A stretch of DNA of 64,000 nucleotides from Cohnella panacarvi Gsoil 349 (GTDB lineage Bacteria; Bacillota; Bacilli; Paenibacillales; Paenibacillaceae), in assembly GCF_000515335.1 (NCBI RefSeq), contig NZ_KI911563.1, forward strand, positions 4,663,233-4,727,232, read 5' to 3'. A program made the position numbers and the translations under genes. Shown piece after piece: positions 37,171 through 46,578 of this stretch (its first letter is position 1; each line of letters opens with the position of its first letter). The notes under the pieces are model-generated. The model ran no database searches. It was given only the letters and a program-made list of their open reading frames with translations, and was not told where the DNA came from.

Positions 37171-38286
37171 ATGAGTCGCACGAGGCAACTCGGCAAGCTG
37201 TTCGTCGCGGATATGAAACTTATGTTCCGCGAGAAGCAAGTATGGTTCTGGAATATTTTCTTTCCTATTATTCTCATGGTTATCTTCATGCTCATCTTCG
37301 GAAGCAGCAGCGAGAATTTCAAGGCTAAGGTCGCGATCGTAGAGACTAGCGCGAACGCGACGTCGGATCGGTTGGAACAGGAGCTGCGTAACGTGCCGGT
37401 GTTCGAGTGGAAATCCGAGCAGCCGGTCGACCAAGCCCAAGCGGACAAGTGGATCGAAGATAAAGACGTGGACGCGGTCATCGTGCTTCCTGCGACCGAG
37501 GACGCGAAGACGTTGAAGCTTATTTTCAACAAAGAAACAGAGATGAGCGCGACATCCCAAGCGATATCCGGCATCGTCGGCCAATTCATCGAACAGGCGA
37601 ACTGGAGCGAAGCCGGCGTCACGCCGACCTTCAACTTGGACGTAAGCTCGATTTCCGGCGGCAGCGAGGATCTCGAATACGCGGACTTCCTCATGACGGG
37701 ACAGATCGCTCTCGCGATCGCGCAAGGCGGCTTGTTCGGCATGGTCGGCATGGTGGAAATGCGCCGCAAAGGCTTGCTTAAGCGGCTGAAGATGACGCCG
37801 GTTAGATTAGGGCTGCTCGGGTTGTCGGGTATGATCGTACGGTTTATTCTAGGCGTGTTCCAAATCCTGGTGTTAACGGCGATCGGCGCGGGCTTCTTCG
37901 GCGTGAATCTGCACATCGACCCGGCGACGCTGATCGTGGCGTTCTTCGTCGGAGCGATTACCTTCAATGCGCTAGGCTACTTATTCTCCTCGTTCAGCAA
38001 GACGATGGAAGCTTATATGGGGTATGCCAATATCGCAAGCTTCGTCATGATGTTCCTGAGCGGAATTTTCTTCCCGACGAGCGGATTCCCGGATTGGCTC
38101 AAGACGGTCAGCGAGGTGCTGCCGCTCACTTACTTCGTGGAAGGCATGCGCGACGGCATGGCGTACGGCAGCGGAATCGGATCTTCCGATTATTGGTTGG
38201 GCATCGCCATTCTGGCCGGTTGGGGAGCGGTCACCTATGCGATCGGCGCGTTGGTGTATCGGAGAACGAAGATCGAGGCTAGATAG
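37171..38286 (+). CDS. ABC-2 type transporter permease
   Basis: 371-residue membrane subunit. One transmembrane helix near the N-terminus (FWNIFFPIILMVIFMLIFG) is followed by a large outside domain of about 150 residues and five further helices toward the C-terminus. The segment LPLTYFVEGMRDGM is typical of ABC-2 permeases. ATG 37171 follows GGAGGG; the upstream open frame overlaps the ATPase and is not used. The substrate is not deducible. Confidence 0.88.
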   Translation: MSRTRQLGKLFVADMKLMFREKQVWFWNIFFPIILMVIFMLIFGSSSENFKAKVAIVETSANATSDRLEQELRNVPVFEWKSEQPVDQAQADKWIEDKDVDAVIVLPATEDAKTLKLIFNKETEMSATSQAISGIVGQFIEQANWSEAGVTPTFNLDVSSISGGSEDLEYADFLMTGQIALAIAQGGLFGMVGMVEMRRKGLLKRLKMTPVRLGLLGLSGMIVRFILGVFQILVLTAIGAGFFGVNLHIDPATLIVAFFVGAITFNALGYLFSSFSKTMEAYMGYANIASFVMMFLSGIFFPTSGFPDWLKTVSEVLPLTYFVEGMRDGMAYGSGIGSSDYWLGIAILAGWGAVTYAIGALVYRRTKIEAR

Positions 38287-38352
38287 TCAATGATGGGAAA
38301 ATGGCTGTTGTCTTCGCTTACGGGCGGGGGCGACGGCCTTCTTTGTTTGTCC

Positions 38353-38476
38353 CTTATAACGATATCCCCGTCGCTCAGGGGCGCGGCGTTGCCGCATGCC
38401 TGAGTGACGGGGATGTCGTGAGGGAAGGAATGTAACCCTGCTGCAAACCTGAGCGAAAGGGATATTGTTATAAGGG
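38353..38476. repeat. Dispersed repeat cluster 3 (three copies)
   Basis: One inverted full-length copy (38353-38380) and two direct ones (38400-38418 CTGAGTGACGGGGATGTCG; 38449-38476 full length). They lie between the convergent ends of the ABC permease and the GH3 gene and account for most of this 203-bp gap. Confidence 0.8.
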
Positions 38477-38489
38477 AGCGGAATCCGCG

Positions 38490-39839
38490 TTACTTCCGCC
38501 CGGACGTCGCTTGATTCAGACGAGTTTTCCACTCGCGAATTTGCTCGTTCGGCAAATCCGCGGCCGTAGGGATCGGCGTCGGCTCGTCCGAAATCGCGTA
38601 TTTCAGCTTAAGCGAGAGGATGCGGCGGACGCTCTCGTCGATGCGCCGTTCCGATAAAGTGCCGTCTTTCGCGGAATTCAAGAGCTTATTGTGCACAGAC
38701 TGCATTTTCGAGTATTCGTGGGCTACCATGACGATATCGCTGCCCGCGAGGATCGCTTTCAGAGAGCCGTTAACGATGCCGTAGTTGTTCGCGATCGCCC
38801 CCATCGTCATCTCGTCGGTGATGACGACGCCGTCGAAGCCAAGCGTGCCGCGAAGCTGGTCGCCGATAATGACCTTCGACAACGATGCAGGCACCTCGTT
38901 ATCGACGCGCGGGAACAAGATATGCGCGGCCATGACGACGTCGGCTCCGCTTTCGATCGCCGACCGGAAAGGCACCCATTCGAAGTCCTGAAGTTCCTCC
39001 AACGATTTGCTAACCACCGGAAGCTCCCGATGGGAATCGACCGACGTGTCCCCGTGACCGGGAAAATGCTTGACCGCCGCGATGATCCCGGCGTCTTGAA
39101 GCCCCTGCATCTCGGCTACGCCCATCTTGGCGACAAGGTCCGGTTTGTTGCCGAACGAACGGACCCCGATGACCGGATTGTTCGGATTGCTGTTAATGTC
39201 GAGCACGGGAGCGAAATTCAAGTTTAATCCCATCGCGCGCAGTTCGTCCGCGAGCAAACCGCCGAGCGCCTTGGCCAAGTTCGCGTCGTTAGACTTCCCG
39301 ACGGCATGGCTGTCGGGAATCGTTTCGAAATCGGCCGGCATCCGGTTGATCTTCCCGCCTTCCTGATCCACCGCCAAGAATAGCGGAGCCGCGCCCTTAT
39401 GGTTGGCGGCTTTCAGGTCGTTCACGAGCTTGACGGCACCGCCTATCGTCTTCAAGTTGTTCTGATAGAAAATAACTCCGCCGACATGCAGATCCTGGAT
39501 CAACCGTTCGGCGGTCTGGTCCATCGCCGTGCCATCGACGCCGATCATGATCATTTGGCCGATTTTCTCTTCGAGGGTCATTCGGGACAGGATCGCCGAA
39601 ACGGCGTCAACCTCGCCTGCGGGCGGAGGAGAAGCAGCATTCGACGGCTCGGGTTCATGGGTTTGCGATTCCGCGGGCGGCGCGGAAACCGATGGGGTCG
39701 GCGTACCCGTCTCCCCGGCAGATCCTTGCTCGATCGGCAGCGGATCGGCAGCTTCATTGCCGTTGTCCCCGCTGCTGCACCCGATGATGATTGCGAGAGT
39801 CAGCAGCGTGACTAAACATGCGATATGGCGTTTCATCAT
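38490..39839 (-). CDS. nagZ: Glycoside hydrolase family 3 lipoprotein (beta-N-acetylhexosaminidase, NagZ-like)
   Basis: Secreted, membrane-anchored enzyme (449 aa) likely to release GlcNAc from peptidoglycan fragments. The signal peptide ends in a lipobox IIGC (Cys 21), followed by a Pro/Ser/Glu-rich spacer (about 22-75) and the GH3 barrel: LEEKIGQMIMIGVDG, LFLAVDQEGGKINRM, the HFPGHGDTSVDSHRELP loop with the catalytic His-Asp pair, and the nucleophile Asp in GVVITDEMTMGAI. ATG 39839 was chosen; the frame extends to 39866 with no better site. A beta-lactam-response role, known for Gram-negative NagZ, should not be assumed. Confidence 0.88.
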   Translation of the reverse strand: MMKRHIACLVTLLTLAIIIGCSSGDNGNEAADPLPIEQGSAGETGTPTPSVSAPPAESQTHEPEPSNAASPPPAGEVDAVSAILSRMTLEEKIGQMIMIGVDGTAMDQTAERLIQDLHVGGVIFYQNNLKTIGGAVKLVNDLKAANHKGAAPLFLAVDQEGGKINRMPADFETIPDSHAVGKSNDANLAKALGGLLADELRAMGLNLNFAPVLDINSNPNNPVIGVRSFGNKPDLVAKMGVAEMQGLQDAGIIAAVKHFPGHGDTSVDSHRELPVVSKSLEELQDFEWVPFRSAIESGADVVMAAHILFPRVDNEVPASLSKVIIGDQLRGTLGFDGVVITDEMTMGAIANNYGIVNGSLKAILAGSDIVMVAHEYSKMQSVHNKLLNSAKDGTLSERRIDESVRRILSLKLKYAISDEPTPIPTAADLPNEQIREWKTRLNQATSGRK

Positions 39840-39864
39840 CAACACTTCCCCGTCGGATTGTAAC

Positions 39865-39903
39865 AAAAACGCCCCTGGAACCCGTCTTGGGGTTGCCGGA
39901 GCG
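39865..39903 (-). terminator. Terminator of glnS
   Basis: On the minus strand, AACCC pairs with GGGTT inside an outer GCTCC/GGGGC stem, then five T residues. It separates glnS from nagZ. Confidence 0.6.
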
Positions 39904-39931
39904 CTAATGCAATATAGGCGATCGCAAAAAC

Positions 39932-41584
39932 TTAAACTTCGAAAGAGCTTTTCAGCGATACGATGCGGTTGAATACGGGCGCATCGGGCGTCGAGTCTTT
40001 AGGATCGACGTTAAAATAACCGTGGCGGAACAATTGGAATTTGTCTCCGCCGGCCGCTTCTTTCATGCCGGGCTCGACGAAGCCTTCCTGCACTTGCAGC
40101 GAGTTCGGGTTGATCCGCTCCAAGAACGATTGGCTGTCGTCCTCATCATCTTCGGCAATAAGCGGTTCGTATAAACGGAATTTCGCCGGAACCGCGTGAT
40201 TCGCGTCGACCCAGTGGAGCGTGCCTTTGACTTTGCGTCCGGTAAAGCCGGAACCGCTCCTCGTCTCCGGATCGTACGTACAGCGAAGTTCCGCGACTTT
40301 GCCGTCCGCGTCCTTGATCACTTCTTCGCACTTGATGAAATACGCGCCTTTCAGTCGCACTTCGTTGCCCGGGAACAGGCGGAAGTACTTCGGCGGAGGC
40401 GTCTCCATAAAGTCGTCCGACTCGATGTAGATTTCGCGAGAGAACGGGATTTTACGGTGGCCCATCTCCGGATTCTCGGCATTGTTCTCGATGTCCAGCC
40501 ATTCCGTTTGGCCTTCCGGATAGTTCGTAATGACGACTTTAAGCGGCTGCAGCACGGCCATCGTCCGAAGCGCCTTCAGCTTCAAGTCCTCGCGAATGAA
40601 GTGCTCGAGCATCCGTTCGTCGACGATGCCGTAGCTCCGGGCTACGCCGATTTCGCGGCAGAAGGCGCGAATCGCTTCCGGCGTATAGCCTTTGCGGCGA
40701 AGGCCGGATATCGTCGGCATGCGCGGGTCGTCCCAACCGTCCACGACTTTCTCGTCCACAAGCAGCTTTAGCTTTCTTTTGCTCATGACCGTGTTGGTCA
40801 AGTTAAGGCGCGCGAACTCGTATTGATGCGGCGTGGCCGGCATCTCGCACTCGCGGATCACCCAATCGTAGAAAGGCCGTTGGTCCTCGAACTCGAGCGT
40901 GCAGATGGAGTGCGTAACGCCTTCGATCGCGTCCTCGAGCGGGTGCGCGAACGTGTACATCGGATAGATGCACCACTTGTCGCCCGTATTGTGATGATGA
41001 GCGTGCAGCACGCGGTAAATGATCGGGTCGCGCAAGTTCACGTTCGGGGAGGCCATGTCGATCTTCGCGCGGAGCACTTTCTCGCCGTCGGCGAACTCGC
41101 CGTTTCTCATCCGGGTGAAGAGATCCAGGTTTTCGTCTACCGTACGGTTGCGATATGGACTTTCTTGGCCCGGTGACGTCAGCGTGCCGCGGGACTCCCG
41201 GATTTGATCCGGCGTCTGGTCGTCCACGTAGGCGAGACCTTTGCGGATGAGCAGAACGGCGCGATCGTACATTTGCTCGAAATAATCGGACGCGAAGAAC
41301 AAGCCGTCCCATTGATAGCCAAGCCATGCGACGTCTTGCTTGATCGACTCGACGTACTCCACGTCTTCCTTGACCGGATTCGTATCGTCGAAGCGCAGGT
41401 TCGTCCTGCCTTTGAATTCGTCGGCAAGCTCGAAGTTAAGCACGATCGACTTGGCATGTCCGATGTGCAGATAGCCGTTCGGCTCGGGCGGAAAGCGGGT
41501 GACGATCTCTTGCACTTTGCCGGCTTCGAGATCCTCGATCACGATATTTTTAATAAAGTTTGATGACGGCGTCTTCGTTTCCAA
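39932..41584 (-). CDS. glnS: Glutaminyl-tRNA synthetase (GlnRS)
   Basis: Charges tRNA-Gln directly (550 aa). The class I motifs [16 protein letters not shown] and [11 protein letters not shown] (KMSKS-like) flank an insertion with [15 protein letters not shown] and WLGYQWDG. Two C-terminal beta-barrel domains bind the anticodon. The start is TTG 41584 after GAGAGAGG; the longer frame to 41719 has no clear site. GlnRS is not universal in Firmicutes, most of which use GatCAB to make Gln-tRNA-Gln, so this gene was probably acquired by an ancestor. It is transcribed toward nagZ. Confidence 0.93.
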   Translation of the reverse strand: METKTPSSNFIKNIVIEDLEAGKVQEIVTRFPPEPNGYLHIGHAKSIVLNFELADEFKGRTNLRFDDTNPVKEDVEYVESIKQDVAWLGYQWDGLFFASDYFEQMYDRAVLLIRKGLAYVDDQTPDQIRESRGTLTSPGQESPYRNRTVDENLDLFTRMRNGEFADGEKVLRAKIDMASPNVNLRDPIIYRVLHAHHHNTGDKWCIYPMYTFAHPLEDAIEGVTHSICTLEFEDQRPFYDWVIRECEMPATPHQYEFARLNLTNTVMSKRKLKLLVDEKVVDGWDDPRMPTISGLRRKGYTPEAIRAFCREIGVARSYGIVDERMLEHFIREDLKLKALRTMAVLQPLKVVITNYPEGQTEWLDIENNAENPEMGHRKIPFSREIYIESDDFMETPPPKYFRLFPGNEVRLKGAYFIKCEEVIKDADGKVAELRCTYDPETRSGSGFTGRKVKGTLHWVDANHAVPAKFRLYEPLIAEDDEDDSQSFLERINPNSLQVQEGFVEPGMKEAAGGDKFQLFRHGYFNVDPKDSTPDAPVFNRIVSLKSSFEV

Positions 41585-41819
41585 TCCGACCAACCTCTCT
41601 CCAGGTGAATGTATATCTTCTAATAATACACAAGATCGTCCCCTTTTATAAAGGGCTATGCCCAAAAATGGTGAAGGTCCGTAGGCGGTTTCCGTCAATG
41701 AAAGGAGAATGTTCTCCATTTTCTCTTAAAAAAATGATAAAGGTTTAATTTTTCCCGTAACTTTTCTAACGTAACTCTCGTTATAAATGATGAAGAGTTT
41801 GGCAAGGGAGGAAATTCAC

Positions 41820-42593
41820 ATGCTGTCATGGCTGCGCCGCGAGACGACGGCGAGTTCGCCGAGCGATCCGAACGACGAATCGGCAGAACGGGCGGACGGG
41901 CAACGAAAGCCCTCATCGCAAGAGCCGCTGTTGACCGTTCGAGACGTAGAGCGCTCTTTCGATGTCGGTGGCAGCAAGCTTAAGGTTCTGAAAGGCATCA
42001 ATCTTACGCTCTATCCGAATCAGCTCATCATGCTTAGAGGGCGTTCGGGTTCGGGGAAGACGACGCTGATGAACCTTATGGGGGGCCTGGACACGCCGAC
42101 CGCAGGGGAAATTATGTTCCAAGATCGGCCGCTGCACAAGTGGGGAGACGATAGACGAACCGAGGTTCGCCGCAAAGATATCGGATTTATCTTTCAAGCA
42201 TACGCCCTATTGCCGCTGTTATCGGCATACGAGAACGTTGAATTGTCGCTTCGGATGGCCAAAGTGCCGCGCAGCGAGTGGAAATCCAGAGTAACGTCTT
42301 GCCTGGAGCTAGTGGGCCTAGGCAAACGCATGCATCATCGGCCGTTCGAGCTGTCGGGCGGCGAGCAGCAACGCGTGGCGATCGCCAAAGCGATCGCGCA
42401 TCAGCCCGTCCTGCTGCTGGCGGACGAACCGACGGCCGAATTGGACAGCCAGATGGCGGCGCAAGTGATGCAAGTGTTCAAAGAGATCGTCGCTACGCAG
42501 AACGTGACGATCTGCATGACGACGCATGACCCGACAATAATGGAGGTTGCAGACCATGTCTATGAAATGGTGGACGGCGTATTCGTCTCCTAA
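41820..42593 (+). CDS. MacB-type ABC transporter ATP-binding protein
   Basis: First gene of a five-gene export operon (257 aa). Walker A GRSGSGKTT, the KDIGFIFQAYALLPLLSAYENVELSLRMA stretch, signature LSGGEQQRVAIAKAI and Walker B LLLADEPTAELD are those of the MacB/LolD/FtsE group. An N-terminal extension of about 35 residues is rich in Ser, Asp and Arg. ATG 41820 follows GGGAGG. Its last 38 bp overlap the adaptor gene. Confidence 0.9.
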   Translation: MLSWLRRETTASSPSDPNDESAERADGQRKPSSQEPLLTVRDVERSFDVGGSKLKVLKGINLTLYPNQLIMLRGRSGSGKTTLMNLMGGLDTPTAGEIMFQDRPLHKWGDDRRTEVRRKDIGFIFQAYALLPLLSAYENVELSLRMAKVPRSEWKSRVTSCLELVGLGKRMHHRPFELSGGEQQRVAIAKAIAHQPVLLLADEPTAELDSQMAAQVMQVFKEIVATQNVTICMTTHDPTIMEVADHVYEMVDGVFVS

Positions 42594-43668
42594 TCATGCT
42601 AATAGGAACGCGCGGCAGAGAGGCCGCCTCGTCTCGACCTTAATCGCGACGATGGCCTTGTCCGTTGCGATAACAGGATGCAGCGTGCTGCCTGACGAGC
42701 CGGAGGAAGAAGATTTCTCCGCGATCGAGCTTCCGAAAATTTCGGAGAAGCCGACCTACGAGGTAACGACGAAGACGCTCGAAACGAAGGTGCAGGGCTC
42801 CGGCAGAATGCTGTCGTTAACGGAGAAAACCCTCTATTTTACTTTGGAAGGCAAACGGCTTAAGAAGCTATACATACAGCCCGGTCAACAAGTCGAGGAA
42901 GGGCAGCTGATCGCCGAGCTGGACGTAGACGATCTGAAGAAGACTTTGCGCACGCAGTCTCTTGCCTTTAAGCAACAAGAGCTGCAGATGAAGAAGACGC
43001 TCCAAACGAAGGATGAGATGGACGCGCTAGAATACGAGCAAGCCGTGCTTAACTTCGAGCAGGCGCGTCAAGGACTCATCGACATGCAGGAAGAGATCGA
43101 CAAAGCCGTGCTGACCGCCCCTTACAGCGGCACGGTCGTCGGGCTTTCCGTGCAAGAGGGTTCGCAGATCAAGGCCTACGACGCGATTTGCACGATCGCC
43201 GATCCTAACAATCTTGTCGTAGCGGCTACGATGTCCCGCGACGACTTGGAGAAAGTCGCGATCGGCATGGAAGTGCAAGTAGACATCAACAATGCGGGCA
43301 AATTCACGGGCAAGGTCAAGCAGATGCCGACGACCGACACGAGCAACGACAACGGCGGCGGTGGCGGGCAAGGCGGCAATCAGGCGCCGCTTCGTCTCGA
43401 TCAATTCCTGCTCGTCGACGTGAAGGATCTTCCGAAGACGGTTACGCGCGGAACTCCGCTCTCCATCGGGGTCGTCACGAATCGCAAGGAGAACGTCGTC
43501 GTCATCCCGACGGTGGCGCTGCGCACGATCGGGGCGCGCGCCTACGTGCAAATCGCCGAGGCGGACGGCACGAAGCGCGAGGTCGACGTGGAAATCGGCC
43601 AGCAAACCGCGACGGACGTCGAAATTCTGCAAGGCCTGACGCCGGGACAGAAAGTCGTAGGAAGGTAA
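42556..43668 (+). CDS. Membrane-fusion/HlyD-like adaptor lipoprotein
   Basis: Adaptor subunit (370 aa) of the ABC export system. The signal peptide with lipobox ITGC (Cys 42) anchors it to the outer face of the membrane. It has a biotinyl-lipoyl-like hairpin (KLYIQPGQQVEEGQLIAELD and VLTAPYSGTVVGLSVQEGSQI) interrupted by a coiled coil (about 110-170), and a beta-barrel region with a Gly-rich loop near 265. ATG 42556 fits GGAGG 9 nt upstream, inside the preceding ATPase gene. Such adaptors accompany MacB-type permeases and usually mechanically link substrate release to ATP turnover. Confidence 0.87.
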   Translation: MSMKWWTAYSSPNHANRNARQRGRLVSTLIATMALSVAITGCSVLPDEPEEEDFSAIELPKISEKPTYEVTTKTLETKVQGSGRMLSLTEKTLYFTLEGKRLKKLYIQPGQQVEEGQLIAELDVDDLKKTLRTQSLAFKQQELQMKKTLQTKDEMDALEYEQAVLNFEQARQGLIDMQEEIDKAVLTAPYSGTVVGLSVQEGSQIKAYDAICTIADPNNLVVAATMSRDDLEKVAIGMEVQVDINNAGKFTGKVKQMPTTDTSNDNGGGGGQGGNQAPLRLDQFLLVDVKDLPKTVTRGTPLSIGVVTNRKENVVVIPTVALRTIGARAYVQIAEADGTKREVDVEIGQQTATDVEILQGLTPGQKVVGR

Positions 43669-43671
43669 CCG

Positions 43672-46575
43672 ATGGCGCTCATTCGATTTCTATTCCGCAA
43701 AATGTGGAACACGCGCTGGTTGACGCTTAGCACGCTAGCCGGATTGTTCATCGCCGTCGCGTTCACGACGAGCATTCCGATGTATGCGGATGGAGCGCTG
43801 AAGCGCGTCGTCTCCCAATCGCTGCAGGATAACAGCCAAGGCTTGCCGGCCGGCGCGCTGCTCATCAGCTATCAGTCGACCGACGGCCAGACCAGGATGG
43901 AAGCCTTCGACGACGTCAACGGCTACATCGAGAACGAAGTGACAGCCGACATCGGCTTTCCGATCGATTCGTCGCAGCGGAGCTTGACGCTGCGAAGCTC
44001 GGAGGTGTATCCCGAGGACTCTACCAAAGTCGATGCGAGCCGAACGCGCAAGCTGACGATTTCCGCATTCAGCGACTTGAAGTCGCAAGCGGAGCAGGCG
44101 AGAGGCGAATGGTTCTCCGACAAGTCGGACCAAGACGGCACGATTCAAGCCGTCATGCTGGACGAGGCGATGTTCCGCAACGACCTGCACGTCGGCGACG
44201 TGCTGCTCTATCCGATATCCGGAGGCAGGGAGCTTCGCGTGCAGATCGTCGGCTCGATCAAAGCGAAGGAAGCCGACGGGGGCTACTGGTATCAAGGTTT
44301 CGAAGGACTCATGAACAGCTTGTTCATCTCGGAGAACGTGTTCGTTAACGAGTTGAACAAAGGAATGGGGCTTCCGATTCAGATCGCGAACTGGTATTCC
44401 GCGTTCGACCTGCGCGAGATCAAGACGAGTCAGCTGTCTCCGCTGTCGAGCACGTTAAACCGTATCGACATCGAAGTGTTCAAACGGCTGAACGACACGC
44501 ATCTGAGCATTTCGTTCGCCGATATGCTTAAAGAATTCCGCCGCGACAGCATACAGCTCCAGACGATGCTGTTCACGCTGGCGGCGCCTATGATCGCGAT
44601 GGTGTTCTACTTTATTACGATGAACTCCCGGCAAGCGCTGGAGAAGCAACGCTCGGATATCGCGGTGCTGCGCAGCCGCGGGGCGAGCACGAGGCAGATC
44701 TTCCTCCTGTTCCTTCTAGAAGGAGCGCTGCTAGGCATCGTAGCGTTGGTCGTCGGACCTCTCTTCGGATGGTTCATGGCGAAGAGCATCGGCTCGGCGA
44801 GCGATTTCCTCTATTTCGTCGACCGTAAATCGATACCGGTCGGTTTCTCGTCCGACAGCGTCATAGCGGGTCTAGGCGCGGTTATCGTAGCGATCGGCGC
44901 GGCGGTCATTCCGGCTCTCGTATTCACGCGAACGTCTATCGTCGACTACAAGCGGCAAGTCGCGCGGTCGGATCGCAAGCCGTTCTGGCAGAAGTGGTTC
45001 CTCGACGTCGTTCTGATCGGCGTAGCCGGCTACGGCTGGTATCTGTTCAACGAGCGTCAGATGGTATCGTTCACGACCGGCGTCACGACGGACCAACTGA
45101 ATGTGCAGCCGTTCCTGTTCTTCGTGCCGGCGATCAGCATCTTCGCGGGAGGGCTCTTGTTCCTTCGGCTGTTCCCGCTCTTGTTGAAGCTGTTCAATCT
45201 GATCTGGAAGAAGCTGTTGCCGGTTCCGTTGTATTTGACGCTGACGCAGCTGTCGAGGTCGGCCACGTCTTACTATCCGCTCATGATCTTGCTTATTCTG
45301 ACGCTCGGGCTCGGCGTATACAATTCGTCCGCTGCACGTACGATCGGACTTAATTCGGAAGAGCGCACGATGTACAAGTACGGAGCCGACGTCGTCGTCA
45401 AAACCGTATGGGAAGGCAGCCCCGAGTTCGAGCTCCCGTCCGGCAACTCCGGCGGAGGCTCAGGCGGGGGAGGAAGCGGAGGCGGCGCTGGCGGCGGGCA
45501 AGGAGGCGGCCAGGGCGGAGGCCAAGGCGGCAGTCCCGGAGGTCCGGGCGGCGGGCAAGGCGCAACGCCGACTCGAATCAATTTCAACGAACCGCCGTTC
45601 GAAGTGTTCCGCACGTTGCCGGGCGTCGAGCACGCGGCTCGCGTGCTGCAAACCAAAGGCAGCCTGACGATTTCCGGCAAGACAGCGGGGCAGGCGACCA
45701 TCATGGGCTTCGATAACGTCGATTTTGCCCGCGTCGCTTGGTTTCGCGAAGATTTGTACCCGCACAGCCCGCTCAAGTACTTGGAGTGGATGGGTAAATT
45801 CCCGAACGGGGCGTTCATTTCGTCGAACGTAGCGAAGAAGTTCGATCTGAAGCGCGGGGATATCGTCCGCACGGTGCTGCAGGAGCAGCCGATCGAATTC
45901 GTCATTATCGATACGTTGCCGTACTGGCCGAGCCAATATCCGGATCAGTCGCCGTTCCTGATCGCCAACCTCGATTATATTTATGATCAGGTACCGCTCA
46001 TTCCTTACGACGTGTGGCTGAAGATGGAGCCCGGCGCCCCTACGGGTCCGATCATTCCGGTACTCCAAGGGCAGGGCATCGAGCTGCAATCGATCGAAGA
46101 CATGAGCAGCGAGCTGGCCGTGCAGAACAAGCATCCGGCGCGCGGCGGCGTATTCGGAATCCTAAGCTTAGGCTTTATCGTAACGATTATCGTCTCCTTG
46201 TCCGGCTATATTCTGTTCTGGTTTTTCAACCTTTCGCGCCGCGTCGTGCAAATCGGCATCTTGCGGGCGATGGGCTTGTCGCGCAAACAGCTGACCGGCA
46301 TGCTGCTCTTGGAGCAAGTGTTCACGGCCGGCTTGTCGATCGGACTCGGTATCGGCATCGGCAAGATCACGAGTTTGCTGTTCTTGCCGTTCCTGCAGAC
46401 GACCGACAATGCGGCGAACCAAATTCCGCCGTTCCGCGTCGTATTCGAAGCCGCGGATACGAATCGGCTGTATATCGTCGTCGGCGTCATGATGACCATC
46501 GGCGTCGCCCTGCTCTTTGCGCATATTCGCAGATTGAAGGTCCATCAAGCCGTCAAGCTGGGAGAGGAAAGATAA
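43672..46575 (+). CDS. Large FtsX-like ABC permease with a glycine-rich extracellular insert
   Basis: 967-residue permease with two FtsX-type units. One helix near the N-terminus and an outside domain precede a first helix group (about 300-540), a second outside domain (about 560-810) and three C-terminal helices ending IRRLKVHQAVKLGEER. At about residues 590-632 the second outside domain carries a run of Gly, Ser and Gln, an unusually long flexible linker. ATG 43672 starts 3 bp after the adaptor stop. MacB-type exporters move peptides, lipoproteins or siderophores; the substrate is unknown. Confidence 0.88.
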   Translation: MALIRFLFRKMWNTRWLTLSTLAGLFIAVAFTTSIPMYADGALKRVVSQSLQDNSQGLPAGALLISYQSTDGQTRMEAFDDVNGYIENEVTADIGFPIDSSQRSLTLRSSEVYPEDSTKVDASRTRKLTISAFSDLKSQAEQARGEWFSDKSDQDGTIQAVMLDEAMFRNDLHVGDVLLYPISGGRELRVQIVGSIKAKEADGGYWYQGFEGLMNSLFISENVFVNELNKGMGLPIQIANWYSAFDLREIKTSQLSPLSSTLNRIDIEVFKRLNDTHLSISFADMLKEFRRDSIQLQTMLFTLAAPMIAMVFYFITMNSRQALEKQRSDIAVLRSRGASTRQIFLLFLLEGALLGIVALVVGPLFGWFMAKSIGSASDFLYFVDRKSIPVGFSSDSVIAGLGAVIVAIGAAVIPALVFTRTSIVDYKRQVARSDRKPFWQKWFLDVVLIGVAGYGWYLFNERQMVSFTTGVTTDQLNVQPFLFFVPAISIFAGGLLFLRLFPLLLKLFNLIWKKLLPVPLYLTLTQLSRSATSYYPLMILLILTLGLGVYNSSAARTIGLNSEERTMYKYGADVVVKTVWEGSPEFELPSGNSGGGSGGGGSGGGAGGGQGGGQGGGQGGSPGGPGGGQGATPTRINFNEPPFEVFRTLPGVEHAARVLQTKGSLTISGKTAGQATIMGFDNVDFARVAWFREDLYPHSPLKYLEWMGKFPNGAFISSNVAKKFDLKRGDIVRTVLQEQPIEFVIIDTLPYWPSQYPDQSPFLIANLDYIYDQVPLIPYDVWLKMEPGAPTGPIIPVLQGQGIELQSIEDMSSELAVQNKHPARGGVFGILSLGFIVTIIVSLSGYILFWFFNLSRRVVQIGILRAMGLSRKQLTGMLLLEQVFTAGLSIGLGIGIGKITSLLFLPFLQTTDNAANQIPPFRVVFEAADTNRLYIVVGVMMTIGVALLFAHIRRLKVHQAVKLGEER

Positions 46576-46578
46576 CCG

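Noticed and set aside
42547-42593. Frameshift joining the MacB-type ATPase and the adaptor
   Set aside because: Both proteins are complete and the 38-bp overlap with an internal ribosome binding site is normal for coupled genes.
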